A DNA stretch of 18,840 bases from UBA6054 sp964522095 (GTDB taxonomy: Bacteria > Planctomycetota > Phycisphaerae > Phycisphaerales > UBA1924), in the NCBI GenBank assembly GCA_964522095.1, contig CAZFSO010000042.1, forward strand, positions 1-18,840. Direction: 5' to 3'. The notes under the pieces are model-generated. The model saw only the letters and a list, made by a program, of their open reading frames with translations. It searched no databases and was not told the DNA's origin. The translations under genes were made by a program, and so were the position numbers. This document shows positions 12,442 through 18,840 of the stretch, piece after piece (the stretch's first letter is position 1; each line of letters opens with the position of its first letter).

Positions 12442-13299
12442 ATGGGCATCCGCGTCTACAAGCCGACCAGCGCCGGGCGTCGCAACGCTTCCGTGCTCAC
12501 GCACGAGGAGCTGACGAAGAAGACCCCCGAGAAGTCGCTGCTCGCTCCGCTCAACAAGAAGGGCGGACGCAACTCGCACGGCAAGATCACCGTCCGCGGC
12601 CGTGGCGGCGGCGTCAAGCGCAAGTACCGCATGATCGATTTCAAGCGGCGCGACCGCGACGGGATCGAGGGCAAGGTCGTCGGGATCGAGTACGACCCCA
12701 ACCGCACCTGCCACATCGCGCTGATCGAGTACGCCGACGGCGTCAAGCGCTACATCATCGCCCCCAAGGGCCTGACCGACGGCGACACGGTCCTGAGTTC
12801 GTCCGACGCGGCGATCGAGCCGAGCGTGGGCAACTCCATGCCGCTGCGGTTCATCCCCTCGGGCATGGACGTGCACGCGATCGAACTCCAGCCCGGCGCC
12901 GGCGCCAAGATGTGCCGCTCGGCGGGCATGTCCGCCCGGCTGACGAACAAGGAAGGCAACTTCGCCACCCTGGTCATGCCGTCCGGCGAGACGCGGCGGG
13001 TGCTGATCGACTGCCGCGCGACGGTGGGCATGGTCGGCAACTCCGACCACCAGAACCGCCGCATCGGCAAGGCCGGCCTGAGCCGCAAGATGGGACGCCG
13101 GCCCAAGACCCGCGGCGTGGCGATGTCCCACCACGCCCACCCCCTGGGCGGCGGCGAGGGACGCTCCAAGGGCGGTCGTCCGCCGGTGAGCAAGTCGGCC
13201 ACGCTGGCCAAGGGCGGCGGGACCCGCAACCGCAAGAAGGCGTCCTCGGAGCTGATCATCCGGCGTCGCAAGAGCAAGCGCTACGGGCAGCTGAAGTAA
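12442..13299 (+). CDS. rplB: 50S ribosomal protein L2
   Basis: L2 is needed for subunit association and peptidyl transfer. 285 residues from ATG 12442, preceded by GGAAGGAAGGA (12422-12432). The family pattern is clear: RNSHGKITVRGRGGGVKRKY (43-62), GIEYDPNR, GAGAKMCRSAG and GRRPKTRGVAM. The most conserved segment of the family, MNPVDHPHGGGEGR around E. coli His229, reads MSHHAHPLGGGEGR here (228-241). The key His (H233) and the glycines remain, but Asn, Pro, Val, Asp and the second His are changed. The downstream segment SKSATLAKGGGTRNRKKAS also differs from the common WGKPTKG form. Rest of the protein is ordinary, so sequencing error is unlikely. Confidence 0.97.
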   Translation: MGIRVYKPTSAGRRNASVLTHEELTKKTPEKSLLAPLNKKGGRNSHGKITVRGRGGGVKRKYRMIDFKRRDRDGIEGKVVGIEYDPNRTCHIALIEYADGVKRYIIAPKGLTDGDTVLSSSDAAIEPSVGNSMPLRFIPSGMDVHAIELQPGAGAKMCRSAGMSARLTNKEGNFATLVMPSGETRRVLIDCRATVGMVGNSDHQNRRIGKAGLSRKMGRRPKTRGVAMSHHAHPLGGGEGRSKGGRPPVSKSATLAKGGGTRNRKKASSELIIRRRKSKRYGQLK

Positions 13300-13317
13300 A
13301 CGGAAGGAAGCGAACCG

Positions 13318-13602
13318 ATGTCACGCAGCCTGAAGAAGGGCCCGCACGTTGATGAGAAACTCTACCGCAAGGTGGAGCGTCAGAACGAGGACGGCGAGCG
13401 CACGCCGATCAAGACCTGGGCCCGCAAGAGCATGATCGTCCCCGAGTTCGTCGGGCACACCTTCAAGGTGCACAACGGGCGCGTCTTCCTGGACGTGTTC
13501 GTGACCGAGGACATGGTCGGGCACAAACTCGGGGAGTTCGCCAACTCGCGGACCTTCCGCGGGCACACGAACAAGAAGGAAGGCATCAAGACCGGGAAGT
13601 GA
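13318..13602 (+). CDS. rpsS: 30S ribosomal protein S19
   Basis: S19 lies in the small-subunit head and contacts the A-site finger and S13. The 94-residue product is the usual size and opens with the family start MSRSLKKGPHVDEKL. Other signatures are IKTWARKSMIVPEFVGHTF and HKLGEFANSRTFRGH. ATG 13318 is preceded by GGAAGGAAG. It is spaced 18 bp after rplB and 26 bp before rplV. Confidence 0.97.
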   Translation: MSRSLKKGPHVDEKLYRKVERQNEDGERTPIKTWARKSMIVPEFVGHTFKVHNGRVFLDVFVTEDMVGHKLGEFANSRTFRGHTNKKEGIKTGK

Positions 13603-13628
13603 TCCCCGGGCTTTGAAAGGGCATAGCC

Positions 13629-14174
13629 GTGCGACTGCGAGCCGAAGAACTGAAGAGGCGTGCCGAGGAGGCCGGCGTGAGCGCAGAGCAGCTCGCCGAG
13701 GCTGTCTCGCGCGACGGTCTGTCCGGGAAGGCCGCCGAGTCGGCGGTCAGGAACTGGATGGCCGGTCGCGACCACCCGCGCTGCCGCCGCGTGGACGTCG
13801 AGAACATGGCCACGGCGGTGGGGGCGATGCCCAAGGACATCTGCAAGTTCACCAGCATGGTCCGTGGCCACCGCGGTTCGCCCAAGAAGGCCAAGCTCGT
13901 CGCGGACCTGATCCGCGGCAAGAACGCCATCGACGCGGACAACATGCTCCGCTTCTCCACCAAGAGGGCCGCGGTCAACTTCCGCAAGGCCCTCCAGGCC
14001 GCGATGGCCGACGCCGACCTGCTCGGCGCCGACCAGGGCACGCTGGTGGTCAGCGAGGCGCGGGTCGACAACGGCATGCACATCAAGCGTTTCAAGGCCA
14101 AGGACCGCGGCCGGGCGCACCAGATCCTCAAGCGCACCAGCCACATCACTCTCTCGGTCCAGGAGCGGAACTGA
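13629..14174 (+). CDS. rplV: 50S ribosomal protein L22 with an N-terminal helix-turn-helix-like domain
   Basis: L22 lines the exit tunnel and contacts all 23S domains. This product has 181 residues where 110-120 is usual. The C-terminal core (about 78-181) is ordinary L22: SPKKAKLVADLIRGK (84-98), STKRAAVNFRKAL and the end ILKRTSHITLSVQER. Residues 1-74 are extra. They form four helix-like stretches with the spacing of a Cro/XRE domain: ELKRRAEEAGVSAEQLAEAV (7-26), AAESAVRNWMAGRDHP (35-50), VDVENMATAVGAMPKDI (55-71). These include the hydrophobic and W-x-x-G-R-x-x-P positions typical of that fold. The start is GTG 13629 with AAAGGG seven bases upstream. A start at internal Met77 would leave too little of the L22 N-terminus and a 250-bp hole. 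The fusion may bind DNA, RNA or rRNA; that is inference. Confidence 0.93.
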   Translation: MRLRAEELKRRAEEAGVSAEQLAEAVSRDGLSGKAAESAVRNWMAGRDHPRCRRVDVENMATAVGAMPKDICKFTSMVRGHRGSPKKAKLVADLIRGKNAIDADNMLRFSTKRAAVNFRKALQAAMADADLLGADQGTLVVSEARVDNGMHIKRFKAKDRGRAHQILKRTSHITLSVQERN

Positions 14175-14175
14175 T

Positions 14176-14880
14176 ATGGGACAGAAGACGCATCCGTTCG
14201 GGTTCCGCCTCGGCGTGACCGAAGCCCACCGCTCGCGGTGGTACGCCCCCAAGGCCCTCTACGGCGAGCTGCTGGTCGAGGACGAGCAGATCCGCCGTCA
14301 CCTCGACAAGCGCCTCAACCGCACCCCGCCGAACGCGGCCGTCTCGGACGTGCACATCGAGCGGACCCGCGAGGAGCTGAAGATCATCGTCCGCACGGCC
14401 CGCCCGGGCCTGGTCATCGGCCCCAAGGGCGCCGAGGTCGAGCGGATGACCGAGGAACTGCAGTACATGACCGGGCGCAAGGTCTCGATCTCGATCATCG
14501 AGATCCGCGAGCCGGACCTGGAGGCCCAGCTCGTCGCCGAGAGCGTCGCCGAGCAGCTCAAGAAGCGGATGGGCTTCCGCCGCGTGGTCAAGATGCGTGC
14601 AGAGGGCGTGATGCAGGCGGGCGCCCAGGGCGTGAAGATCCAGATCTCCGGCCGCCTGGGCGGCGCAGAGATGAGCCGCACGCTGGACGTGCGTCTGGGC
14701 TCGCTGCCCCTGAGCACGCTGCAGGCGAACGTGAACTACGGGTTCGCGGAGGCGTTCACGACCTACGGCGCCATCGGCGTCAAGGTGTGGATCTACAAGG
14801 GCGAGTACGCCGCGAACGAGCAGGAAGAGAACCAGTCCAACGCGGCGGGCGCCCGGGCCCGCGCCCGCGGTCGGCGCTGA
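14176..14880 (+). CDS. rpsC: 30S ribosomal protein S3
   Basis: S3 lines the mRNA entry tunnel of the small subunit. 234 residues, starting MGQKTHPFGFRLG one base after the rplV stop, with AGGAG inside the end of rplV as ribosome binding site. The KH domain shows GLVIGPKGAEVERM. The C-terminal domain has YGFAEAFTTYGAIGVKVWIY. The segment usually read GRVPLHTLRADIDY is GSLPLSTLQANVNY here, losing several basic residues. The tail from about 214 is Ala/Arg-rich and presumably disordered. Confidence 0.97.
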   Translation: MGQKTHPFGFRLGVTEAHRSRWYAPKALYGELLVEDEQIRRHLDKRLNRTPPNAAVSDVHIERTREELKIIVRTARPGLVIGPKGAEVERMTEELQYMTGRKVSISIIEIREPDLEAQLVAESVAEQLKKRMGFRRVVKMRAEGVMQAGAQGVKIQISGRLGGAEMSRTLDVRLGSLPLSTLQANVNYGFAEAFTTYGAIGVKVWIYKGEYAANEQEENQSNAAGARARARGRR

Positions 14881-14900
14881 GAACGGAAGGGGTTTGACCG

Positions 14901-15326
14901 ATGCCTCCCTATAAGATTCCCAAGCGAGTCAAGCACCGCAAGGAGTTCCGGCGCGTCCGTGACCGGAAGGCGACCAAGGGCAACTACGTCGCCTTCGGCG
15001 ACTACGGGCTCCAGGCGCTGGAGGGGTGCTGGCTGAAGAGCAACTGCATCGAGGCCGGGCGTATCGCCTGCCAGCACTACCTCAAGCGTGAGGGCAAGCT
15101 GTTCATCCGGGTCTTCCCGGACAAGCCGGTCTCGAAGAAGCCCCTTGAGACCCGCATGGGCAAGGGCAAGGCGGACGTGGACTACTGGGCGGCTCGTGTC
15201 CGCGCCGGCACGGTGCTCTTCGAGCTGGCCGGCGTGAGCGAGACGCGTGCGCGGGAGGCGTTCTTCCGCGTGGCGATGAAGATGCCGATCCGGTGCCGCA
15301 TGATCGGCCGCCGGGTCGAGGCGTGA
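14901..15326 (+). CDS. rplP: 50S ribosomal protein L16
   Basis: L16 positions the A-site tRNA elbow and matures late in 50S assembly. The 141-residue product has the family landmarks KHRKEFR, FGDYGLQAL (33-41), IRVFPDKPVSKKPLETRMGK and the ending CRMIGRR. The expected RMGKGKG reads RMGKGKAD. ATG 14901 is preceded by GGAAGGGG at eight bases. Eleven bases separate its stop from the rpmC start. Confidence 0.96.
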   Translation: MPPYKIPKRVKHRKEFRRVRDRKATKGNYVAFGDYGLQALEGCWLKSNCIEAGRIACQHYLKREGKLFIRVFPDKPVSKKPLETRMGKGKADVDYWAARVRAGTVLFELAGVSETRAREAFFRVAMKMPIRCRMIGRRVEA

Positions 15327-15337
15327 GGAGGTTCGGC

Positions 15338-15529
15338 ATGAACGGCGCTGAGGTCAGGCAGATGAAGACCGAGGAGATCGCCGAGGAGCTGGGCCGCCTG
15401 CGGACCAGGCTCTTCACGCTCCGCAACAAGAGCGTGTCGGAGAAGATCGAGGACACGACGCAGTTCGCGAAGATCCGCCGGGACATCGCCCGGCTTCTGA
15501 CCGAGCAGACCGCCCGGGCGAAGGCCTGA
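15338..15529 (+). CDS. rpmC: 50S ribosomal protein L29
   Basis: L29 forms part of the docking site at the tunnel exit next to L23. 63 residues, two long helices. The start is ATG 15338 behind GAGGAGG (15325-15331). Signatures are VRQMKTEEIAEEL, RLRTRLFTLRNK and FAKIRRDIARLLTE. The length is normal for the family. Confidence 0.95.
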   Translation: MNGAEVRQMKTEEIAEELGRLRTRLFTLRNKSVSEKIEDTTQFAKIRRDIARLLTEQTARAKA

Positions 15530-15543
15530 AGGGGAACCGGAAG

Positions 15544-15804
15544 ATGAGCGAAACAGAAGTCAAGGGCGCTCAGATCGGCGTGGTCCAGACCGACGCGCGG
15601 GACAAGTCCCGCAAGGTCGTGATCGAGTACCGCGCCAAGCACCCCAAGTACGGCAAGTTCGTCAGCAAGCGGACCGTGCTGCACTGCCACGACGAGAACA
15701 ACGAGTCGCACAACGGCGACGTCGTCGAGATCGTCCAGTGCCGCCCGATCAGCAAGACCAAGAGCTGGAAGATCAACCGGATCGTCGAGAAACGCGGCGG
15801 GTGA
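15544..15804 (+). CDS. rpsQ: 30S ribosomal protein S17
   Basis: S17 is a primary 16S rRNA binder of the small-subunit body. The 86-residue OB-fold product has GVVQTDARDKSRKVVIEY (12-29), KHPKYGKFVSKRT, GDVVEIVQCRPISKTKSW and ends in IVEKRGG. It follows rpmC by 14 bp. A 62-bp gap follows before rplN, with no clear hairpin. Confidence 0.95.
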   Translation: MSETEVKGAQIGVVQTDARDKSRKVVIEYRAKHPKYGKFVSKRTVLHCHDENNESHNGDVVEIVQCRPISKTKSWKINRIVEKRGG

Positions 15805-15866
15805 CCGGCGCCGGGCCAACCCCCGGCACGGCGACAAACGGGCACAGCGAAGAAAGCAAGGCCACC

Positions 15867-16253
15867 ATGCTCCAGCAAGAATCCAGGTGCGAAGTCGCGG
15901 ACAACTCGGGCGCCAAGCTCGCGTACGTCATCCGCGTGTACGGCGGCTCGACCAGCTCGGGCTCGTTCACCCGCAAGACCGCGGGCGTCGGCGACCGCGT
16001 GCTCGTCAGCATCAAGAAGGCCCTGCCGGGCTCGGACGTCAAGGCCGGCGACAAGTCCAAGGCCGTCATCGTCCGCACCGCCAAGAGCACCCGGCGCAAG
16101 GACGGCTCGTACGTCAAGTTCGATTCCTCCGCCGTCGTGCTGATCAACGACGACGGCAACCCGAAGGGCACCCGCATCTTCGGCCCCGTCGCCCGCGAAC
16201 TCCGCGAGCGGAACTACATGAAGATCGTCTCGCTCGCCCCGGAGGTGGTGTGA
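15867..16253 (+). CDS. rplN: 50S ribosomal protein L14
   Basis: L14 sits at the subunit interface and contributes to bridges with 16S rRNA. 128 residues, slightly above the usual 122, with a small insert around GGSTSSGSFTRKT. The start MLQQESRCEVADNSGAK matches the family start (M-I-Q-x-x-T/S-x-L/C-x-V-A-D-N-S-G-A). Further landmarks are VRTAKSTRRKDGSYVKF and GTRIFGPVARELRERNYMKI. The reading frame is open upstream, but no family homology precedes ATG 15867. The stop TGA overlaps the rplX ATG by one base (TGATG). Confidence 0.96.
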   Translation: MLQQESRCEVADNSGAKLAYVIRVYGGSTSSGSFTRKTAGVGDRVLVSIKKALPGSDVKAGDKSKAVIVRTAKSTRRKDGSYVKFDSSAVVLINDDGNPKGTRIFGPVARELRERNYMKIVSLAPEVV

Positions 16254-16585
16254 TGCCAAAGCACGTTCGCAAGGGTGACATGGTCATCGTGACCTCGGGG
16301 GACGACAAGGGTCGCACCGGCGAGGTCCTCGAGGTCATCAACAAGACCGACCGCGTGCTGGTCAAGGGCGTCAACGTCCGCACCAAGCACGTCCGCCCCA
16401 CCCAGATCAACCCCCAGGGCGGGATCATCACCAAGGAGATGCCCATCCACATCTCCAACGTCTCGCCCGTCGTCGACGGCCGGGCGACCCGCGTGCGTTT
16501 CGAGTCCAGGGAAGACGGCAGCAAGCACCGGGTCGCGGCCCGGGGCGGCAAGTCGCTGGGCGAGATCCGGGGACCGAGGAAGTAA
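16253..16585 (+). CDS. rplX: 50S ribosomal protein L24
   Basis: L24 is an early assembly initiator protein near the tunnel exit. 110 residues from ATG 16253, with GGAGG seven bases upstream inside the end of rplN. The KOW motif is visible in VRKGDMVIVTSGDDKGRTGE (5-24), followed by VLVKGVNVRTKHVRP and GGIITKEMPIHISNV. The length is close to the usual 100-110. The stop is followed by a 63-nt gap with two hairpins before rplE. Confidence 0.96.
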   Translation: MPKHVRKGDMVIVTSGDDKGRTGEVLEVINKTDRVLVKGVNVRTKHVRPTQINPQGGIITKEMPIHISNVSPVVDGRATRVRFESREDGSKHRVAARGGKSLGEIRGPRK

Positions 16586-16593
16586 CACCCGCC

Positions 16594-16640
16594 GGCCCGC
16601 AAGGGCCAGGCACACCACCCCGCCCACACAGGCGGAGGGG
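16594..16640 (+). promoter_or_regulatory. Two hairpins before rplE, the second covering part of its ribosome binding site
   Basis: GGCCC-GCAA-GGGCC (16594-16607) is a perfect hairpin with a GNRA tetraloop. CCGCC-CACACA-GGCGG (16620-16635) follows, and its 3' arm runs into the rplE ribosome binding site GGAGGGG (16634-16640); the bases just 5' of the stem (CCC at 16618-16620) could also pair with that GGGG. In E. coli, S8 represses the spc operon at a hairpin around the rplE start, so this position is suggestive. No S8 recognition core was recognised. Confidence 0.35.
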
Positions 16641-16648
16641 ACCGACCG

Positions 16649-17281
16649 ATGGCCAAGAAACAGCAAGCAGACCAGGCGACGATCGACGCGGCGCGCCAGC
16701 CCAACCAGCCCCGCCTGCGCGCCCGCTACGACACCGAGGTGCGCCCCAAGATCGCCGAGCGATTCGGGGTGGCCAACCGCATGGCCCAGCCAGACCTCGA
16801 GAAGATCACCATCAACGTGAACATGGGCCGCCACCTGGACGGGACCAAGGTCCCCGCCAACGTGCGCGAGGCCGTGCTGCACACGCTGACCACGATCTCC
16901 GGCCAGAAGCCGATCATGATCGCCGCCAAGAAGTCCGTGTCGAACTTCAAGGTCCGCGCCGGCTACGAGACCTCGGCGATGGTCACCCTGCGGCGTGACC
17001 GGATGTGGCACTTCATGGACAGGCTCATCAACCTGACCACGCCCCGCATCAAGGACTTCCGCGGCCTGAACGACAAGGCCTTCGACCGCCAGGGCAACTA
17101 CTCGATGGGCCTGACCGAGCAGGGCGTGTTCCCCGAGATCAACATGGCCGAGCAGTCGTTCACCCACGGCATGAACATCAACTTCTCGTTCAGCAACTCG
17201 ACCCCCGAGATGAGCAAGTTCGTCCTCGACGAGCTGGGCATGCCCTTCCGCAAGCCCGTCGTCAAGAAGGCGAAGAAATAA
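16649..17281 (+). CDS. rplE: 50S ribosomal protein L5
   Basis: L5 binds 5S rRNA and contacts P-site tRNA and S13. 210 residues against about 180 in most bacteria. An N-terminal extension of about 20 residues (KKQQADQATIDAARQPNQPR) precedes the usual LRARYDTEV start. Landmarks are ISGQKPIMIAAKKSVSNFKV, VTLRRDRMWHFMDRL, TTPRIKDFRGL and GNYSMGLTEQGVFPEI. ATG 16649 has GGAGGGG eight bases upstream, next to a hairpin. A short basic tail VVKKAKK ends the protein. Confidence 0.96.
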   Translation: MAKKQQADQATIDAARQPNQPRLRARYDTEVRPKIAERFGVANRMAQPDLEKITINVNMGRHLDGTKVPANVREAVLHTLTTISGQKPIMIAAKKSVSNFKVRAGYETSAMVTLRRDRMWHFMDRLINLTTPRIKDFRGLNDKAFDRQGNYSMGLTEQGVFPEINMAEQSFTHGMNINFSFSNSTPEMSKFVLDELGMPFRKPVVKKAKK

Positions 17282-17302
17282 CGCCTTCCGAAGGAGCGAA
17301 AG

Positions 17303-17488
17303 ATGGCGACCAAGGCCCAGGTGGCAAAGAGCAACCGAACCCCCAAGTACTCCTCGCGGACCGTCCGCCGGTGCCAGCTCACCGGACGCGCACGGGGCGT
17401 GTACCGCAAGTTCAGAGTTTCACGGATCATGCTGCGGAAACTCGCCCTCGAGGGCAAGATCCCCGGCATGCGCAAGGCGAGCTGGTAA
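17303..17488 (+). CDS. rpsN: 30S ribosomal protein S14, short form without a complete zinc site
   Basis: S14 is a small-subunit head protein needed for late assembly. At 61 residues it is exactly the size of the zinc-binding short form and ends in the typical KIPGMRKASW. The four zinc positions of that form (24, 27, 40, 43) read C24, T27, S40 and M43, so only one ligand survives and zinc binding is unlikely. The rest, RTPKYSSRTVRRC and GVYRKFRVSRIMLRKLALEG, aligns without gaps. ATG 17303 has AAGGAG six bases upstream; that site sits in the small palindrome CCTTCCGAAGG. Confidence 0.95.
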   Translation: MATKAQVAKSNRTPKYSSRTVRRCQLTGRARGVYRKFRVSRIMLRKLALEGKIPGMRKASW

Positions 17489-17542
17489 TCGGCACGGCCG
17501 GGGCCGACGCCCGCGGCAGCAGCAAGAACAAAGGCTACACCC

Positions 17543-17941
17543 ATGTCCATGAGTGATCCCATCGCCGACATGCTCACCCGCATCCGCAACACCGTGCGGA
17601 ACCGCGGGCGGAACGTGACCGTGCTCAACAGCAAGGTCTGCCGCGGCATCGCCGACGTGCTCCAGGCCGAAGGCTACATCGCCGGCTACGAGGTCGTCGA
17701 CGACGGGCGCCAGGGGAAGATCCAGATCTCCCTCAAGTACGGCCCCCGCGGCGAGACCCTCATCCACGCCCTCGACCGCGCCTCCAAGCCCGGACGCCGC
17801 GTCTACCGCAAGGTCGACGAGATCCCCTCCCCCATGCAGGGCCTGGGCATCTCCATCGTCTCGACCTCCCGCGGCGTCCTCTCCGACCGCATGTGCCGCG
17901 ACCAGAAGGTCGGCGGCGAGCTGCTCTGCACCGTCAGCTAA
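17543..17941 (+). CDS. rpsH: 30S ribosomal protein S8
   Basis: S8 binds helix 21 of 16S rRNA and in E. coli is the translational repressor of the spc operon. 132 residues, normal length. Landmarks are MSDPIADMLTRIRN at the start, VLQAEGYIAGYEV and the C-terminal GLGISIVSTSRGVLSDRMC. ATG 17543 is preferred because AAAGG lies at good spacing; a second in-frame ATG at 17549 would remove only two residues. The C-terminus CRDQKVGGELLCTVS matches the family GGE-L-x-C-x-V ending. Confidence 0.96.
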   Translation: MSMSDPIADMLTRIRNTVRNRGRNVTVLNSKVCRGIADVLQAEGYIAGYEVVDDGRQGKIQISLKYGPRGETLIHALDRASKPGRRVYRKVDEIPSPMQGLGISIVSTSRGVLSDRMCRDQKVGGELLCTVS

Positions 17942-18013
17942 CCACGAACGACTGACCGTCTGGAATCCCTGCCCCCCCGGCGGCAGACGACGAAGACAGA
18001 CAAGGAAGACGAC

Positions 18014-18568
18014 ATGTCCCGAATCGGCCGCAAACCAGTTTCCGTGCCCAAGAACGTCAAGGTCTCCATCGCCGGACGCACCGTCACCGTCGAGGGGCCC
18101 AAGGGCACCCTCAAGATGGAGCACCGGCCCGAACTCGGCGTCGTCTGGGACGAGTCGGAGAAGTCGATCGCCGTCACCGTCGACGAGGACCGCATCGCCG
18201 ACGACCGCCAGCTCCGCGCCTACTGGGGAACCACCCGCTCGCTGATCAACAACATGATTCTCGGCGTGACCAACGGCTACGAGAAGAAACTCGAGATCGT
18301 CGGCGTCGGCTGGAGCGGGACCATCCAGGGCAAGAACCTCTCGCTCAAGGTCGGCTACGCCAACCGCATCGAGGTGCCGATCCCCCAGGGCCTGAACGTC
18401 ACGGTCGAGAAGCAGACCGTCACCATCAACGGCCCGGACAAGCAGCAGGTCGGCCACTTTGCCGCCAAGGTCCGCTCCAAGCGCAAGCCCGAGCCCTACA
18501 ACGGCAAGGGCATCAAGTACTCCGACGAGGTCATCCAGCGCAAGCAGGGCAAGGCGTTCGGCAAGTAA
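18014..18568 (+). CDS. rplF: 50S ribosomal protein L6
   Basis: L6 lies near the factor-binding site and the sarcin-ricin loop. 184 residues, starting MSRIGRKPVSVPKNVKV behind AAGGAAG. Both tandem domains are present: VTVEGPKGTLKMEH in the first, LEIVGVGWSGTIQGKNLSLK and INGPDKQQVGHFAAKVRSKR in the second, then EPYNGKGIKY. Usual GVGYRA is GVGWSG here, a modest change. Preceded by a 72-nt gap without clear structure. Confidence 0.96.
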   Translation: MSRIGRKPVSVPKNVKVSIAGRTVTVEGPKGTLKMEHRPELGVVWDESEKSIAVTVDEDRIADDRQLRAYWGTTRSLINNMILGVTNGYEKKLEIVGVGWSGTIQGKNLSLKVGYANRIEVPIPQGLNVTVEKQTVTINGPDKQQVGHFAAKVRSKRKPEPYNGKGIKYSDEVIQRKQGKAFGK

Positions 18569-18621
18569 TCGCGGCGTGCCCCGCCCGCACGACGGGCCAC
18601 GGGGCGATGGAGATCGCAACC

Positions 18622-18840
18622 ATGAACAAGAACAAGCACAAAGCCCTCCGCCGCAGCCGGCGCCAGACCGGGATCCGCAAGCGGGTCGCCGGCACGCCCG
18701 AGCGGCCGCGCATGAGCGTGTACCGCTCGCTCAACCACATGTACGTCCAGATCGTCGACGACCTGGCCGGCGTCACACTTGCCAGCGCCTCGACGCGCGA
18801 CAAGGCCGTCGCGGTCTCCGGCGGCACCGGCAACGCCTCG
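18622..18840 (+). CDS. rplR: 50S ribosomal protein L18, 5' part
   Basis: L18 binds 5S rRNA together with L5. The 73 codons visible run off the end of the window without a stop, so the gene is cut by the window and not truncated in the genome. Landmarks are KHKALRRSRRQTGIRKRV, GTPERPRMSVYRS and NHMYVQIVDDLAGVTLASAS. ATG 18622 is chosen because GGAGAT lies seven bases upstream; an in-frame ATG at 18607 has no ribosome binding site. Confidence 0.94.
   Translation, partial: MNKNKHKALRRSRRQTGIRKRVAGTPERPRMSVYRSLNHMYVQIVDDLAGVTLASASTRDKAVAVSGGTGNAS

Noticed and set aside
13857..14174. Short L22 starting at internal Met77
   Set aside because: It would lack several residues of the normal L22 N-terminus, has no ribosome binding site before it, and would leave a 254-bp gap that is open, in frame and domain-like.

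Overview
The window is GC-rich throughout and looks like a chromosomal segment of a planctomycete, most likely of the class Phycisphaerae. This is inferred from the dockerin-like C-terminal tail typical of that group's secreted proteins, the planctomycete-style ribosomal protein variants, and dense coding with GTG starts. No mobile genes, CRISPR array, rRNA or tRNA gene was seen.

Layout. (1) 1-708: a bidirectional-looking terminator, the last 30 codons of a dockerin-tailed gene on the minus strand, and a ~500-bp array of palindromic ~78-bp repeats. (2) 709-885 (minus): a 58-residue zinc-ribbon protein. (3) 1068-5017 (plus): purA, uppS and cdsA, tightly packed, then a coiled-coil protein of the C4 zinc-ribbon family with a decayed zinc site. 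These serve AMP synthesis and the lipid supply for envelope and phospholipid synthesis. (4) 5025-9696 (minus): ruvB, a secreted M28 peptidase lipoprotein and a secreted protein of unknown function. The plus cluster and ruvB converge with only 7 bp between them. (5) 9697-10021: a divergent control region. (6) 10022-18840 (plus): the S10-spc ribosomal protein cluster in classical order, rpsJ, rplC, rplD, rplW, rplB, rpsS, rplV, rpsC, rplP, rpmC, rpsQ, rplN, rplX, rplE, rpsN, rpsH, rplF and the start of rplR, which runs off the end.

The gene order of the ribosomal cluster is ordinary, but its details are not. rpsJ is cut off from rplC by a textbook intrinsic terminator. A 294-nt gap before rplD folds into a chain of stem-loops and contains no convincing gene, so it is a candidate cis-regulatory RNA placed directly before the L4 gene. 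L22 carries an extra N-terminal domain of about 70 residues that reads like a Cro/XRE-type helix-turn-helix. L2, L3 and L4 each differ from the bacterial norm in segments that lie near the peptidyl transferase centre or the exit tunnel. S14 is the short form but has lost three of its four zinc ligands. The L22 fusion and the rplD leader are the best candidates for something undescribed.

All functional calls come from reading motifs by eye. No database search, RNA folding or alignment was run.
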